Shown: piece after piece, positions 1 to 6,654 of the stretch
How positions within the stretch are numbered: the first letter of the stretch is position 1
How the letters are laid out: each line of letters opens with the position of its first letter
Assembly (NCBI GenBank): GCA_019594195.1
Contig: JAFDTP010000061.1
Location: 1 to 10,217 of the forward strand
Length of the DNA: 10,217 bases
Origin: Thermoplasmata archaeon
Lineage (GTDB): Archaea > Thermoplasmatota > Thermoplasmata > Halarchaeoplasmatales > Halarchaeoplasmataceae
Direction: 5' to 3'
Made by a program: the position numbers and the translations under genes
The notes under the pieces: generated by a model
The model's database searches: none
The model's input: the letters and a program-made list of their open reading frames with translations, nothing else
Told to the model about the DNA's origin: nothing

Positions 1-585
1 AAAACGGAAGAAGGCGATATCAAGACAGACACTGTAGTGAATGCTGCTGGAGGATGGTCCGCAAATGTTGCTGAGATGGCCGGTGCGGAGATCCCCAACG
101 AGCCGGTAAGACACGAGATAATGGTGACAGAACCCTATGAACGGTTTTTAGATCCTATGGTCATATCGTTCAAACACGGCATCTATTTCAGCCAGAGCGA
201 GCACGGTAACGTTGTCGGGGGTATAGGAAATCCAGAGGAAGAACCGGGTCTCAATCAAAAGAGCAGTCTATGGTTCATGAAAAAATTCTCAGATACGTTG
301 CTAGATTTCATACCTAAGTTCAGTGGAGTCAGCATGATAAGACAGTGGGCCGGGTTCTATGACGTTACTCCAGATGCTCAACCTATACTCGGTACTGTTC
401 CCGAAGTGGATAGGTTTTATCAGGTGAACGGCTTCAGCGGGCACGGATTCATGGTATCTCCCATGGTCACAAAAGTAACTGCCGAGTTGGTATCAGGAGA
501 AGAACCTTCTATCGATATAGACAGGTTGAGAGTCGAAAGGTTCGAGGATATGGATCTCGAAGAAGAAGGTGGCGTAGTCGGATAG
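1..585 (+). CDS. FAD-dependent amine/amino-acid oxidase (DAO family, sarcosine oxidase beta-like), C-terminal part
   Basis: This is the last 194 residues of a protein whose start lies before the window; the reading frame is open from base 1. Seen: VVNAAGGWS near fragment residue 12, the conserved strand of the DAO fold after the FAD-binding domain. Then comes a substrate-domain stretch, RQWAGFYDVTPDAQPILG (about residues 115-135), and near the C-terminus GFSGHGFMVSPMV, which is the flavin-contacting loop of sarcosine oxidase beta, glycine oxidase and D-amino-acid dehydrogenase relatives. The family oxidises secondary or primary amines of amino acids using FAD. The exact substrate (sarcosine, proline, hydroxyproline, glycine or an opine) cannot be read from this fragment. 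The acidic tail (DLEEEGG) looks lineage-specific. The TAG stop touches the ATG of the LysE-type exporter, so the two are almost certainly co-transcribed and may share a metabolite. An internal GTG at 37 is not a start, because the conserved motif crosses it. Confidence 0.85.
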   Translation, partial: KTEEGDIKTDTVVNAAGGWSANVAEMAGAEIPNEPVRHEIMVTEPYERFLDPMVISFKHGIYFSQSEHGNVVGGIGNPEEEPGLNQKSSLWFMKKFSDTLLDFIPKFSGVSMIRQWAGFYDVTPDAQPILGTVPEVDRFYQVNGFSGHGFMVSPMVTKVTAELVSGEEPSIDIDRLRVERFEDMDLEEEGGVVG

Positions 586-1182
586 ATGTTAGAACCCCTG
601 TTATTGTTGGCAACTACCGTTGCGATCTCTCTCAGTGGTGTTATGATGCCGGGTCCGGTTACCGCCGGAGCCATAACCAAGGGAGCGGAAGACAAAAAAG
701 CTGGAGTGAAGATAGCTCTTGGACACGCGATCATCGAGTTTCCTATAATCGCCTTGGTAGCTTTCGGTTTGACATTTATAGCTACATGGTCTGTAAAGGC
801 CACTATAGGTGTGGTGGGCGGAATATTGTTGATATATCTAGGTATTCAACTTTTCAAACCTGTTGAGGAAGAGGAAAAGAGATTTCCCTACCCATCAACA
901 GTTGTTGGTGTAGTAACGAGCGGCGCGAATCCTTACTTCTTCATCTGGTGGGTCACAGTGGGAGGAGCATTGATCAGTCGTGCTCTGGAATACGGTGTGT
1001 TGTTTCTTGTTGTATTTGCGGTAGTTCACTGGTCCTGTGACCTGTTATGGTATTCATTTTTGAGTTACTCTTCGAACAGGACCTTAGAATATTGGTACAA
1101 ACACAGGAGAAAGGTCTTCGGGCTATGTGGAGCCCTGATGATAGGCTTCGGTGCGTGGTTCATCGTTTCTCCCTTTCTGTGA
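586..1182 (+). CDS. LysE/RhtB-family amino-acid exporter
   Basis: This is a 198-residue integral membrane protein, the usual length for LysE/RhtB transporters (about 190-220). Six hydrophobic segments can be placed roughly at residues 3-20, 43-62, 72-90, 108-128, 136-158 and 178-197. Family signatures seen are MPGPVT at 21-26 in the first helix, GHAIIE at 46-51 opening the second, a charged cytoplasmic loop (KPVEEEEKR, 91-99), and ANPYFFIWW at 114-122. The family exports amino acids or small amine compounds by proton antiport. The substrate here is unknown, but the zero-base junction with the upstream amino-acid/amine oxidase suggests the exporter handles a substrate or product of that enzyme. 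The start is the ATG directly after the oxidase TAG. GGTGG at 569-573 is a weak Shine-Dalgarno candidate, and translational coupling is likely. The gene ends 48 bp before purS. Confidence 0.85.
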   Translation: MLEPLLLLATTVAISLSGVMMPGPVTAGAITKGAEDKKAGVKIALGHAIIEFPIIALVAFGLTFIATWSVKATIGVVGGILLIYLGIQLFKPVEEEEKRFPYPSTVVGVVTSGANPYFFIWWVTVGGALISRALEYGVLFLVVFAVVHWSCDLLWYSFLSYSSNRTLEYWYKHRRKVFGLCGALMIGFGAWFIVSPFL

Positions 1183-1193
1183 TGAGAAGAAAA

Positions 1194-1203
1194 CCTATTA
1201 AAT
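1194..1203 (+). promoter_or_regulatory. Probable TATA box of purSL
   Basis: CCTATTAAAT lies in the 48-bp gap between the exporter and purS, with an A-rich GAAAA stretch just upstream that could be a BRE. Its centre is about 31 bp before the purS ATG, and there is no Shine-Dalgarno sequence between. Transcription would start within a few bases of the ATG, giving a nearly leaderless mRNA. This is placed by inspection only. Confidence 0.55.
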
Positions 1204-1230
1204 CACCTCTCAATTTAGCTATGTGATTTC

Positions 1231-1476
1231 ATGGTAACAGCGGAAGTCAAGATAGAACTCAAAGAAGGCGTAGCGGACCCGGAAGGTATGAACACCGAAA
1301 AGACACTCAAGTTACTTGGATGGGACGTAGAGAGTGTGAAAACTGGAACGATATTCGAGATAGACCTAGGCGAAAACTACTCTGAGGAGGAAGCAAAAAA
1401 AGAAGTCCAGGAGATGTGTGAGAAATTATTGGCGAATCCCGTTATACAGACATACAAGATCGAGATCAATGATTAA
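1231..1476 (+). CDS. purS: Phosphoribosylformylglycinamidine (FGAM) synthase, PurS subunit
   Basis: This 81-residue protein matches the normal PurS size (about 80-85) and pattern. An N-terminal beta strand (TAEVKIELKEGVADPEG) is followed by LGWDVESVKTGTIFEIDL and a helix-strand end (EEAKKEVQEMCEKLLANPVIQTYKIEI). PurS is the small structural subunit of the three-part FGAM synthase (PurS, PurQ, PurL), which converts formylglycinamide ribonucleotide to the amidine in step four of purine synthesis. It bridges PurL and the glutaminase PurQ. purS is the first gene of a two-gene unit with purL, 11 nt downstream. Its start is ATG at 1231, with a TATA element at leaderless distance and no Shine-Dalgarno. 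An ATG at 1221 is out of frame. The identification is secure. Confidence 0.93.
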   Translation: MVTAEVKIELKEGVADPEGMNTEKTLKLLGWDVESVKTGTIFEIDLGENYSEEEAKKEVQEMCEKLLANPVIQTYKIEIND

Positions 1477-1483
1477 GGTGATC
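1476..1483 (+). promoter_or_regulatory. Shine-Dalgarno site of purL
   Basis: AGGTGATC, complementary to the archaeal 16S 3' end (GATCACCT), begins on the last base of the purS stop codon and ends 4 nt before the purL ATG. It supports the 1488 start and purS-purL translational coupling. It also gives a local reference for judging the weaker sites before the two CTG starts in this window. Confidence 0.7.
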
Positions 1484-1487
1484 AAGG

Positions 1488-3818
1488 ATGAAACACTACA
1501 TAGAGAGAGATGTTCCATTCGAGATTCACGAGGTAAACATATTGGAGAGCAGCGATGACGATCTCGAAGAGATCAGCCGCGAGAGCGGAGTGGGTCTGAG
1601 TTTAGACGAGATGAAGATGGTCAAGGAACATTTTGAAGAGCTCGGACGAAATCCGACAGACCTTGAACTAGAAGCTATAGGGCAAGCTTGGTCAGAACAC
1701 TGCTGCTATAAGTCCTCAAAACCGATCTTGAAAGATTCTGTTTTCGATATCGAAGCTCCTCAGAACATATATGTCGTCGAAGAAGACGCCGGTGTTGTTG
1801 AATTCGACGATGATCACGCCTACGTGGTAGCGCTTGAAAGTCACAATCATCCCTCCGCAATAGAACCCTACGGTGGAGCCGCGACTGGGATAGGAGGTAT
1901 AGTTAGAGACGTGACCTGTATGGGTGCTCAGCCTTTAGCTTTCGTTGATCCTCTTTTCTTCGGCCCTTTAGACCTTGATTACGACGATCTTCCGCCCGGT
2001 ACAAAGCATCCTAGGTATCTATTCAACGGCGTTGTCCACGGGATAAGCGATTACGGAAACAGACTGGGTATCCCGACTCTATCAGGTATGGTCTACTTCG
2101 ACGACTGTTATACTACAAACTGCCTTGTGAACGTAGGCTGTATAGGGATAGCTAAAAAAGATGAACTGATAAGGAGTAGAGTCAAAGAGCCAGGAGACGT
2201 CTTCATCATGGCTGGAGGCAAGACAGGAAGAGACGGTATACACGGAGTTACTTTCGCTTCTGACGAACTGCACGAAGATTCCGAGGAAGAGGACATCCAA
2301 GCAGTTCAGCTAGGCGACCCTATCACAAAAGAACCGCTGATCCATGTCAGTTTAGAGCTCAATAGGAAGGATCTATTACAAGGCATGAAGGACTTCGGCG
2401 GTGGAGGGCTCTCCTGCGTCGCTGGCGAGATGGCTTTAGACGGTGGATACGGTGCAGAGATAGAATTAGATAAAGTACCATTGAAAGAAGAAGATATGGC
2501 CCCATGGGAGATATGGGTATCTGAAAGTCAGGAAAGGATGATGTACGCCGTCAAGGAAGAGGACGTTGATAAAGTCATGCAGCTCTGCGAAAAATGGGAT
2601 GTCGAAGCGACAAGGATCGGCAAAGTTATCGATGAGAAGAGGGTCAAAGTCTATTATGAAGAGGAAAAGATAATGGATCTCGACCTGGAATTTCAAACAG
2701 GTGGCCCGACTTATTGTAGACCTATAGATAAAATAGACCACACAGAAGATATCGAGGAGAGAGAACCTGAAGAACCTAGTGATTATGACGAGACTTTACT
2801 GAAACTCTTGAAAAAAGATAATATTAACAGCAAAGAGTGGGTTATCAGGCAGTACGATCACGAGGTAAGAGAAAATACGATATTGAAGCCATTACAGGGT
2901 GTCTTGGGAAAACAAGGTCCCGGTGATGCGTCGCTTGTTAAACCTTTGGAAGAAAAGTGGAAGGGTATAGCTGTCACTACCGACGTGGTACCTTCATATA
3001 CTTCACTCGATCCGAAGGCAGGGACCATGTCCACTTTAGACGAGTCGATACGTAATCTGATCGCAGTAGGAGCGGAACCCCACTCCTTCGCGGACTGCTT
3101 GAATTTCGGTAATCCGGAAAAACCAGAAAGGTTAGGTGATTTTGCAAGAGCCGCAGAAGGACTTGAAGAAGTAGCTAGACCTCTCAATATACCATTCGTT
3201 TCAGGCAATGTTAGCTTTTATAATGAAACTCCCGCCGGTTCTGTCAAGCCAACTCCCTCTATACTAGCTTGCGGCCTGATAGACGATGTGAGAGAAGCGG
3301 TGACTATGGATTTGAAGCAGGAAGATAACTCTATCTACCTGGTAGGAAAGACCAAAGACGAGTTGGGCGGCTCTGAATATTATAGGATGTTAGACGGTAA
3401 GAGCGGTAACGTACCCCAGGTCGATGTCGATGTTCTAGAGACCAGTATGAAAGAGATGTTAGAAGCACATTCAAGGAACCTTATATCTAGCTGTCACGAC
3501 CTGTCTCTGGGAGGATTAGGTGTCGCTATCTCCGAGATGTGTTTGGCCGGAGATGTGGGGGCACATATCACAACCGAGACCGAACTTCGAGAAGATAAGT
3601 TCCTCTTTTCAGAGAGCAACACCCGCTGGCTTGTAGAAGTCGAAAAAGAAGCTGAAAAAGATTTCGAAGGGCTGTTCTCCGTACCCGTTGAAAAGATAGG
3701 CTCTACGGGAGGTAGTCAGCTTAAAATAGAACTGAACGGAAAAAGATTCATCGATCTGAACATAGAAAAGATAAGGAAAGACTGGAAAGAGACCCTGGGC
3801 AGAAAGATGGGCGACTGA
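1488..3818 (+). CDS. purL: Phosphoribosylformylglycinamidine synthase, PurL (FGAM synthase II, synthetase subunit)
   Basis: This 776-residue PurL is of the small, stand-alone type, slightly long for the class (about 710-750). It uses ATP and ammonia delivered by PurQ to convert FGAR to FGAM. In order: an N-terminal linker domain (to about 65); the SEHCCYKSS motif at 69-77 with the catalytic-site His71; ESHNHPSAIEPYGGAATGIGG (117-137), the nucleotide/metal-binding loop; RDVTCMGAQPLAFVDPLFFG (140-159); GGKTGRDGIHGVTFASDEL (243-261); and VQLGDPITKEPLI (273-285). A second AIR-synthase-like half follows, containing GKQGPGDASLVKP and SSCHDLSLGGLGVAISEM. All key motifs are intact. The acidic, non-conserved first 30 residues and acid-rich inserts account for the extra length. 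It is the second gene after purS; no purQ follows. The TGA stop (3816-3818) directly touches the stop of the convergent ATPase gene, leaving no room for a separate terminator. Confidence 0.95.
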   Translation: MKHYIERDVPFEIHEVNILESSDDDLEEISRESGVGLSLDEMKMVKEHFEELGRNPTDLELEAIGQAWSEHCCYKSSKPILKDSVFDIEAPQNIYVVEEDAGVVEFDDDHAYVVALESHNHPSAIEPYGGAATGIGGIVRDVTCMGAQPLAFVDPLFFGPLDLDYDDLPPGTKHPRYLFNGVVHGISDYGNRLGIPTLSGMVYFDDCYTTNCLVNVGCIGIAKKDELIRSRVKEPGDVFIMAGGKTGRDGIHGVTFASDELHEDSEEEDIQAVQLGDPITKEPLIHVSLELNRKDLLQGMKDFGGGGLSCVAGEMALDGGYGAEIELDKVPLKEEDMAPWEIWVSESQERMMYAVKEEDVDKVMQLCEKWDVEATRIGKVIDEKRVKVYYEEEKIMDLDLEFQTGGPTYCRPIDKIDHTEDIEEREPEEPSDYDETLLKLLKKDNINSKEWVIRQYDHEVRENTILKPLQGVLGKQGPGDASLVKPLEEKWKGIAVTTDVVPSYTSLDPKAGTMSTLDESIRNLIAVGAEPHSFADCLNFGNPEKPERLGDFARAAEGLEEVARPLNIPFVSGNVSFYNETPAGSVKPTPSILACGLIDDVREAVTMDLKQEDNSIYLVGKTKDELGGSEYYRMLDGKSGNVPQVDVDVLETSMKEMLEAHSRNLISSCHDLSLGGLGVAISEMCLAGDVGAHITTETELREDKFLFSESNTRWLVEVEKEAEKDFEGLFSVPVEKIGSTGGSQLKIELNGKRFIDLNIEKIRKDWKETLGRKMGD

Positions 3819-5138
3819 CTAATACCTCTCTTCTGGTGGCAGTGCGGAAGCATCTACACCGGTGTGTAGTGTCTTCCTAGGTCTTATCCTACCCATCTGT
3901 AATTCTCTTCTTTTATCGTCGAAAATCATCGTTAGCCCTCTCTTGAATTCCATATCCGCGACAACATCGTCTAATCCATCTTTCATGTACGACTGTTTTG
4001 CGACCTTCAACGCGTCTAGATCGTCTTTAGAGGTCATATTGTGAGCTATTATCATATCGGATTGTCTTATAGCGCTGGTGTGAAGAGCGGAAGGTTCTTG
4101 AGTCGCCATTATGAGAGAAAGACCCGGATGCCTTCCTAGCTTTATCCAATCTATCAAGGGTTCGGTGGCGATCGTCTCATTCTCCGAGGGTAAGAAAAGA
4201 TGTGCCTCGTCTATCAACATGTAAACTATAGGATACTCCTCGGTCAAGTCGTCGATTTTGTCCTTGTCTGTCAGATCTGCCTGCGCCTGCATCTCGATGG
4301 TCGTATAAAGAGTGCGTTTAGCCATCTGCTCTCTCGCAAATATCGATACTATCAAATTCCTCAACTCGTAATCACCTATCCTGCCAAGATAAGAGATGTC
4401 GAGCACGGTTATTTTACCGCCTTCTACTATCTTATGATCCATCCCATCTTTAGAGAAGAGATCAAGATTTTGTATCATCTGGAAGAGCGTGCGAAGTGAC
4501 GTTTTGTGATCTTTAGCCGCTTTGTCGTCGTCATCGATATATCTATAGATCTCTTCGAAGGAAAAATCCCCATCCGATTTTAGATCAGTGATGGTACGAC
4601 TCAAAAGTGTTCCGATCGGACTTGTCACATCGAGGTCGAATAGTTCCAACCACTCGTGAACTTTTACTCTGGAAAGAGCGATCTTCAAAATTTGGTCATA
4701 GTGGAGATCTTTTCCGTCGTCCCTTGCCTCTCTTATCGCAGCTTCCGGGACTAGTATCCTGACGTCTTCTTCGTGTGATTCAGGTTCTACATCGAAATCA
4801 TCCATTCTTTCTATCTCTTGTTCGTCTGTGTTCTCCTTTTTCAAGCTGTGAAAAACGCTCATCGTATCAACTAGGACTAAAGAAACACGGTCCGAGTATT
4901 CTTCCTTAAGCTCCGCAAAACCTTCGGCGATCACACCTAGAGTGTATGATTTACCTGTTCCCCTTTTCCCTACGACTAGCATGCAGTGAGGAGAAACGAT
5001 ATCGAGATAGGCCTTGCCCATCTCCTCATATTCCCCTCCAGGGTAGGAAACATTCTTACCGATATAACAGCAGCCTTTAGTGCCTAGATCATCAGATTTT
5101 GACTCGGAACGGCCGAATATCTCTTTTGTTTCGAGCAG
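3819..5138 (-). CDS. HerA/FtsK-superfamily ATPase (archaeal DUF87-type), probable CTG start
   Basis: This is a P-loop ATPase of the HerA-like helicase/DNA-translocase group. Numbered from the first canonical codon (ATG at 5021, 400 aa), it shows Walker A GKRGTGKS (18-25) in the family context PHCMLVVGKRGTGKSYTLG. It also has LVDTMSVFHSLKK (50-62), Walker B VYMLIDEAH with D271/E272, a possible arginine finger at LGR297, the sensor stretch LIMATQEPSALH (303-314), and a C-terminal GRIRPRK. Family members are usually hexameric motors acting on DNA; the exact role is unknown. The frame stays open 42 codons upstream of that ATG and encodes IFGRSES and GTKGCCYIGKN, which fit the family N-terminus. 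So the true start is upstream. No ATG, GTG or TTG exists there, and CTG at 5138, preceded by GAAGTGAT, gives 439 aa. The gene lies just downstream of the pilin-like gene, probably in one transcript, and converges on purL. Family assignment is firm; the start is inferred. Confidence 0.85.
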   Translation of the reverse strand: MLETKEIFGRSESKSDDLGTKGCCYIGKNVSYPGGEYEEMGKAYLDIVSPHCMLVVGKRGTGKSYTLGVIAEGFAELKEEYSDRVSLVLVDTMSVFHSLKKENTDEQEIERMDDFDVEPESHEEDVRILVPEAAIREARDDGKDLHYDQILKIALSRVKVHEWLELFDLDVTSPIGTLLSRTITDLKSDGDFSFEEIYRYIDDDDKAAKDHKTSLRTLFQMIQNLDLFSKDGMDHKIVEGGKITVLDISYLGRIGDYELRNLIVSIFAREQMAKRTLYTTIEMQAQADLTDKDKIDDLTEEYPIVYMLIDEAHLFLPSENETIATEPLIDWIKLGRHPGLSLIMATQEPSALHTSAIRQSDMIIAHNMTSKDDLDALKVAKQSYMKDGLDDVVADMEFKRGLTMIFDDKRRELQMGRIRPRKTLHTGVDASALPPEERY

Positions 5139-5141
5139 GGT

Positions 5142-5149
5142 ATCACTTC
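5142..5149 (-). promoter_or_regulatory. Shine-Dalgarno-like site before the CTG start of the HerA-like ATPase
   Basis: On the minus strand GAAGTGAT lies 3 nt before CTG (5138-5136). It differs from GAGGTGAT at one base. It overlaps an in-frame TGA (5150-5148) that rules out initiation at the ATG at 5162, which would encode only four codons. The spacing is the same as for the CTG start at 7663. Confidence 0.4.
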
Positions 5150-5164
5150 AAATAGGGATCATGA

Positions 5165-5635
5165 CTATTCTGTGACGAGTATGTCTTCAGTTTCGGTGAA
5201 CTCCATATCACCAGTGTATTCCGCTGTGATCTCTATCGTTCCATGGTTCTGTCCATCTGGTGTCCGAAGATCAATGCTTGCTAACCCGAAGGATACCTCA
5301 CCATCTTCATCTGTCAAACCGACCGGATCATCTATATCTCCTGCTCCACAACCTTCTATGTAAACAGTAACACCTTCTAAACTATCGCCTTGTTGATCGT
5401 AAGCCGTTACGTAGATTGTTTTTGTATCGAATTCAGAGAGGTCCAATTCGTCGATTTGATTATTATATCGATCTTCAACTTCTATATACCCTAATTCCGT
5501 GGACTGAGAACTCATCATCCAACCGCCTATGACCGCAGTACCTATCCCAGCGATGACAACCAGTATTATCATGTAGAGGGGGAGTCCCTCCAACGCGGCT
5601 TCTTCATCTAGATCTCTCGCTTTAAGACGTCTCAT
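5165..5635 (-). CDS. Pilin-like single-pass membrane protein with extracytoplasmic Ig-like (carboxypeptidase-regulatory-like) domain
   Basis: This 156-residue protein begins MRRLKARDLDEEAALEGLP, a positively charged then acidic N-terminus. One hydrophobic segment follows at about 18-40 (YMIILVVIAGIGTAVIGG), so the rest should lie outside the cell. Residues 71-155 have alternating strands and TIYVTAYDQQGDSLEGVTV followed by GLTDEDGEVSFGL. This is the pattern of carboxypeptidase-regulatory/big-Ig-like domains seen in archaeal surface proteins. The N-terminus resembles archaeal type IV pilin-like proteins, but I see no clear prepilin-peptidase site (G/A followed by E at +5), so it may stay as an anchored protein. 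The longer frame up to 5719 is rejected because it runs through two TATA-like elements. Start ATG 5635 lies about 30 bp after a TATA box. Two nucleotides separate its TAG from an ATG at 5162; the ATPase follows. The substrate or partner is unknown. Confidence 0.72.
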   Translation of the reverse strand: MRRLKARDLDEEAALEGLPLYMIILVVIAGIGTAVIGGWMMSSQSTELGYIEVEDRYNNQIDELDLSEFDTKTIYVTAYDQQGDSLEGVTVYIEGCGAGDIDDPVGLTDEDGEVSFGLASIDLRTPDGQNHGTIEITAEYTGDMEFTETEDILVTE

Positions 5636-5660
5636 TTTACCGGTGCGGTCTATATGACTA

Positions 5661-5670
5661 ATATATTTAA
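5661..5670 (-). promoter_or_regulatory. Probable TATA box of the pilin-like gene / ATPase transcript
   Basis: Minus-strand TTAAATATAT is centred about 30 bp before ATG 5635, which places transcription initiation within about 5 nt of the start codon. No Shine-Dalgarno is visible, so a leaderless mRNA is likely. Confidence 0.5.
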
Positions 5671-5684
5671 TGCTTATCCCAAAA

Positions 5685-5697
5685 CTATATATAAATA
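5685..5697 (-). promoter_or_regulatory. Second TATA-like element upstream of the pilin-like gene
   Basis: Minus-strand TATTTATATATAG lies about 25 bp upstream of the first element. It could drive a second transcript with a roughly 30-nt leader, or be part of an AT-rich regulatory region. The element is nearly symmetric, so it could also fire on the plus strand, but no gene lies in that direction. Confidence 0.35.
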
Positions 5698-5735
5698 CCT
5701 GAGGAAAGAGGATGAACATCTAAGATTGATCCATC

Positions 5736-5741
5736 AAAAAA
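5736..5741 (-). terminator. Possible T-run terminator of dacZ
   Basis: The minus strand has TTTTTT about 19 nt after the dacZ stop and before the pilin-like gene promoter elements. A short T-run is enough for many archaeal terminators. No strong hairpin was noticed. Confidence 0.3.
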
Positions 5742-5759
5742 TCGATATCAGATCTTACC

Positions 5760-6599
5760 TCAAACGATATCCACTTCGTATATCTTTTCACCATCTTTAT
5801 AGATACGTATCACACCTTCAGAGGATACGACCATAGCTAAAGCCCTGGTATTTCGGCTGACATAAGCGGCGGCCAGGTGCCTACCTCCGAGTCCTTCTTC
5901 GATCTGACAATCGGACCCGTCCCCGAACATCACGTATCTACCGGCGGCAACTGGATTACCGAATTTATCTAGAACGATGGCTCCGTCGAGCATGGAAAAT
6001 TCCTTGATAGTGTTCCAGTTTTTCTTGTCTTTTATATTCAATTCTTCTTCAACGCATCCTTGGAGAGGATTCCTTACCGAATCTGTCGTGATGTTCAAAA
6101 CCTTATTCATATCGCCCATTATGAAAAGAGCGCCGGCAGGGAGACCTTCTTTACCTTCCTTGATTATCTTGGTGCCCAGGTTGAAGGATGACTCTAGAAC
6201 GTCTAATTGCACCCTGTTCCCTATCTCGTCTTTAAGATTAACGACTCCTATGTCTGACATATCAAAGGACATCACATTCTGGATGTCCGTAGAGATGACG
6301 ACCATCACTTTTTCGGTCCTATGTAAGAGCCCTTCTGCAGCACAGGTAAGAACAAGATCCTTTACTTGATTCAAAACGTCCAAACCTACCGAAGGAGGAT
6401 CACTCATCTTCTGAACTTTGACTTTGGGATCTCCCAAAAAAGAAGTCAAAGAAGTATGATCTGTAAATATAATCAAATCTTCGTCATCTATGCTTTCAGA
6501 TAATCTCTCCATCAGCTCTTCAGATTGGGTAAAAAGCAAAATCGAAGAAGGACTGCATTCCTTTCTAGCTTTTTCTACCGTCTCGATGAATTCCGTCAT
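5760..6599 (-). CDS. dacZ: Diadenylate cyclase, DacZ type (c-di-AMP synthase)
   Basis: This enzyme makes cyclic di-AMP from two ATP; in archaea c-di-AMP is linked to osmotic and potassium homeostasis. From ATG 6599 the protein has 279 residues. The N-terminal half (about 1-125) is an alpha/beta segment like the pyruvate-kinase C-terminal fold that precedes DAC domains in euryarchaeal DacZ. The C-terminal DAC domain (about 130-279) shows EGKEGLPAGALFIMGD (148-163), the ATP-binding DGA at 205-207, and GLGGRHLAAAYVS (236-248) where bacterial enzymes carry RHR. C-terminal GVIRIYKDGEKI is typical of the archaeal group. A frame upstream to 6701 overlaps the RNase Z gene and adds non-conserved residues, so the internal Met is preferred. 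A TATA-like element 29-38 bp upstream supports it. The gene sits between rnz and the pilin-like gene, all on the minus strand. A DisA-type three-domain protein is ruled out because there is no linker or HhH region. Confidence 0.88.
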   Translation of the reverse strand: MTEFIETVEKARKECSPSSILLFTQSEELMERLSESIDDEDLIIFTDHTSLTSFLGDPKVKVQKMSDPPSVGLDVLNQVKDLVLTCAAEGLLHRTEKVMVVISTDIQNVMSFDMSDIGVVNLKDEIGNRVQLDVLESSFNLGTKIIKEGKEGLPAGALFIMGDMNKVLNITTDSVRNPLQGCVEEELNIKDKKNWNTIKEFSMLDGAIVLDKFGNPVAAGRYVMFGDGSDCQIEEGLGGRHLAAAYVSRNTRALAMVVSSEGVIRIYKDGEKIYEVDIV

Positions 6600-6627
6600 A
6601 TATCCGATAATGGGATTGGATGTAGGT

Positions 6628-6637
6628 CTTTTTATCC
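6628..6637 (-). promoter_or_regulatory. Possible TATA box of dacZ
   Basis: Minus-strand GGATAAAAAG lies in the 55-bp gap between the RNase Z stop and the chosen dacZ ATG, about 34 bp before it. It allows dacZ its own nearly leaderless transcript, although read-through from rnz is also possible. Confidence 0.35.
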
Positions 6638-6654
6638 TTTTCGGACAGATCTCA

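Noticed and set aside
420..803. A 127-codon minus-strand frame opposite the oxidase/exporter junction
   Set aside because: It has Ser/Pro/Thr-rich composition typical of the reverse strand of real genes, no motif and no promoter, and both plus-strand genes over it are well supported.
4200..4499. A 99-codon plus-strand frame inside the ATPase gene
   Set aside because: It has no promoter, no Shine-Dalgarno and no recognisable motif, and it lies opposite strongly conserved ATPase motifs.
5148..5150. In-frame TGA as selenocysteine or pyrrolysine-like recoding in the ATPase
   Set aside because: TGA would fall at codon five with no functional reason, no SECIS-like structure was noticed, and TAG rather than TGA codes pyrrolysine. 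A CTG start just downstream is simpler.
5636..5719. Extension of the pilin-like protein to a start at 5719
   Set aside because: The added residues have no relation to the family and would be coded by the two TATA-like elements; ATG 5635 fits promoter spacing.
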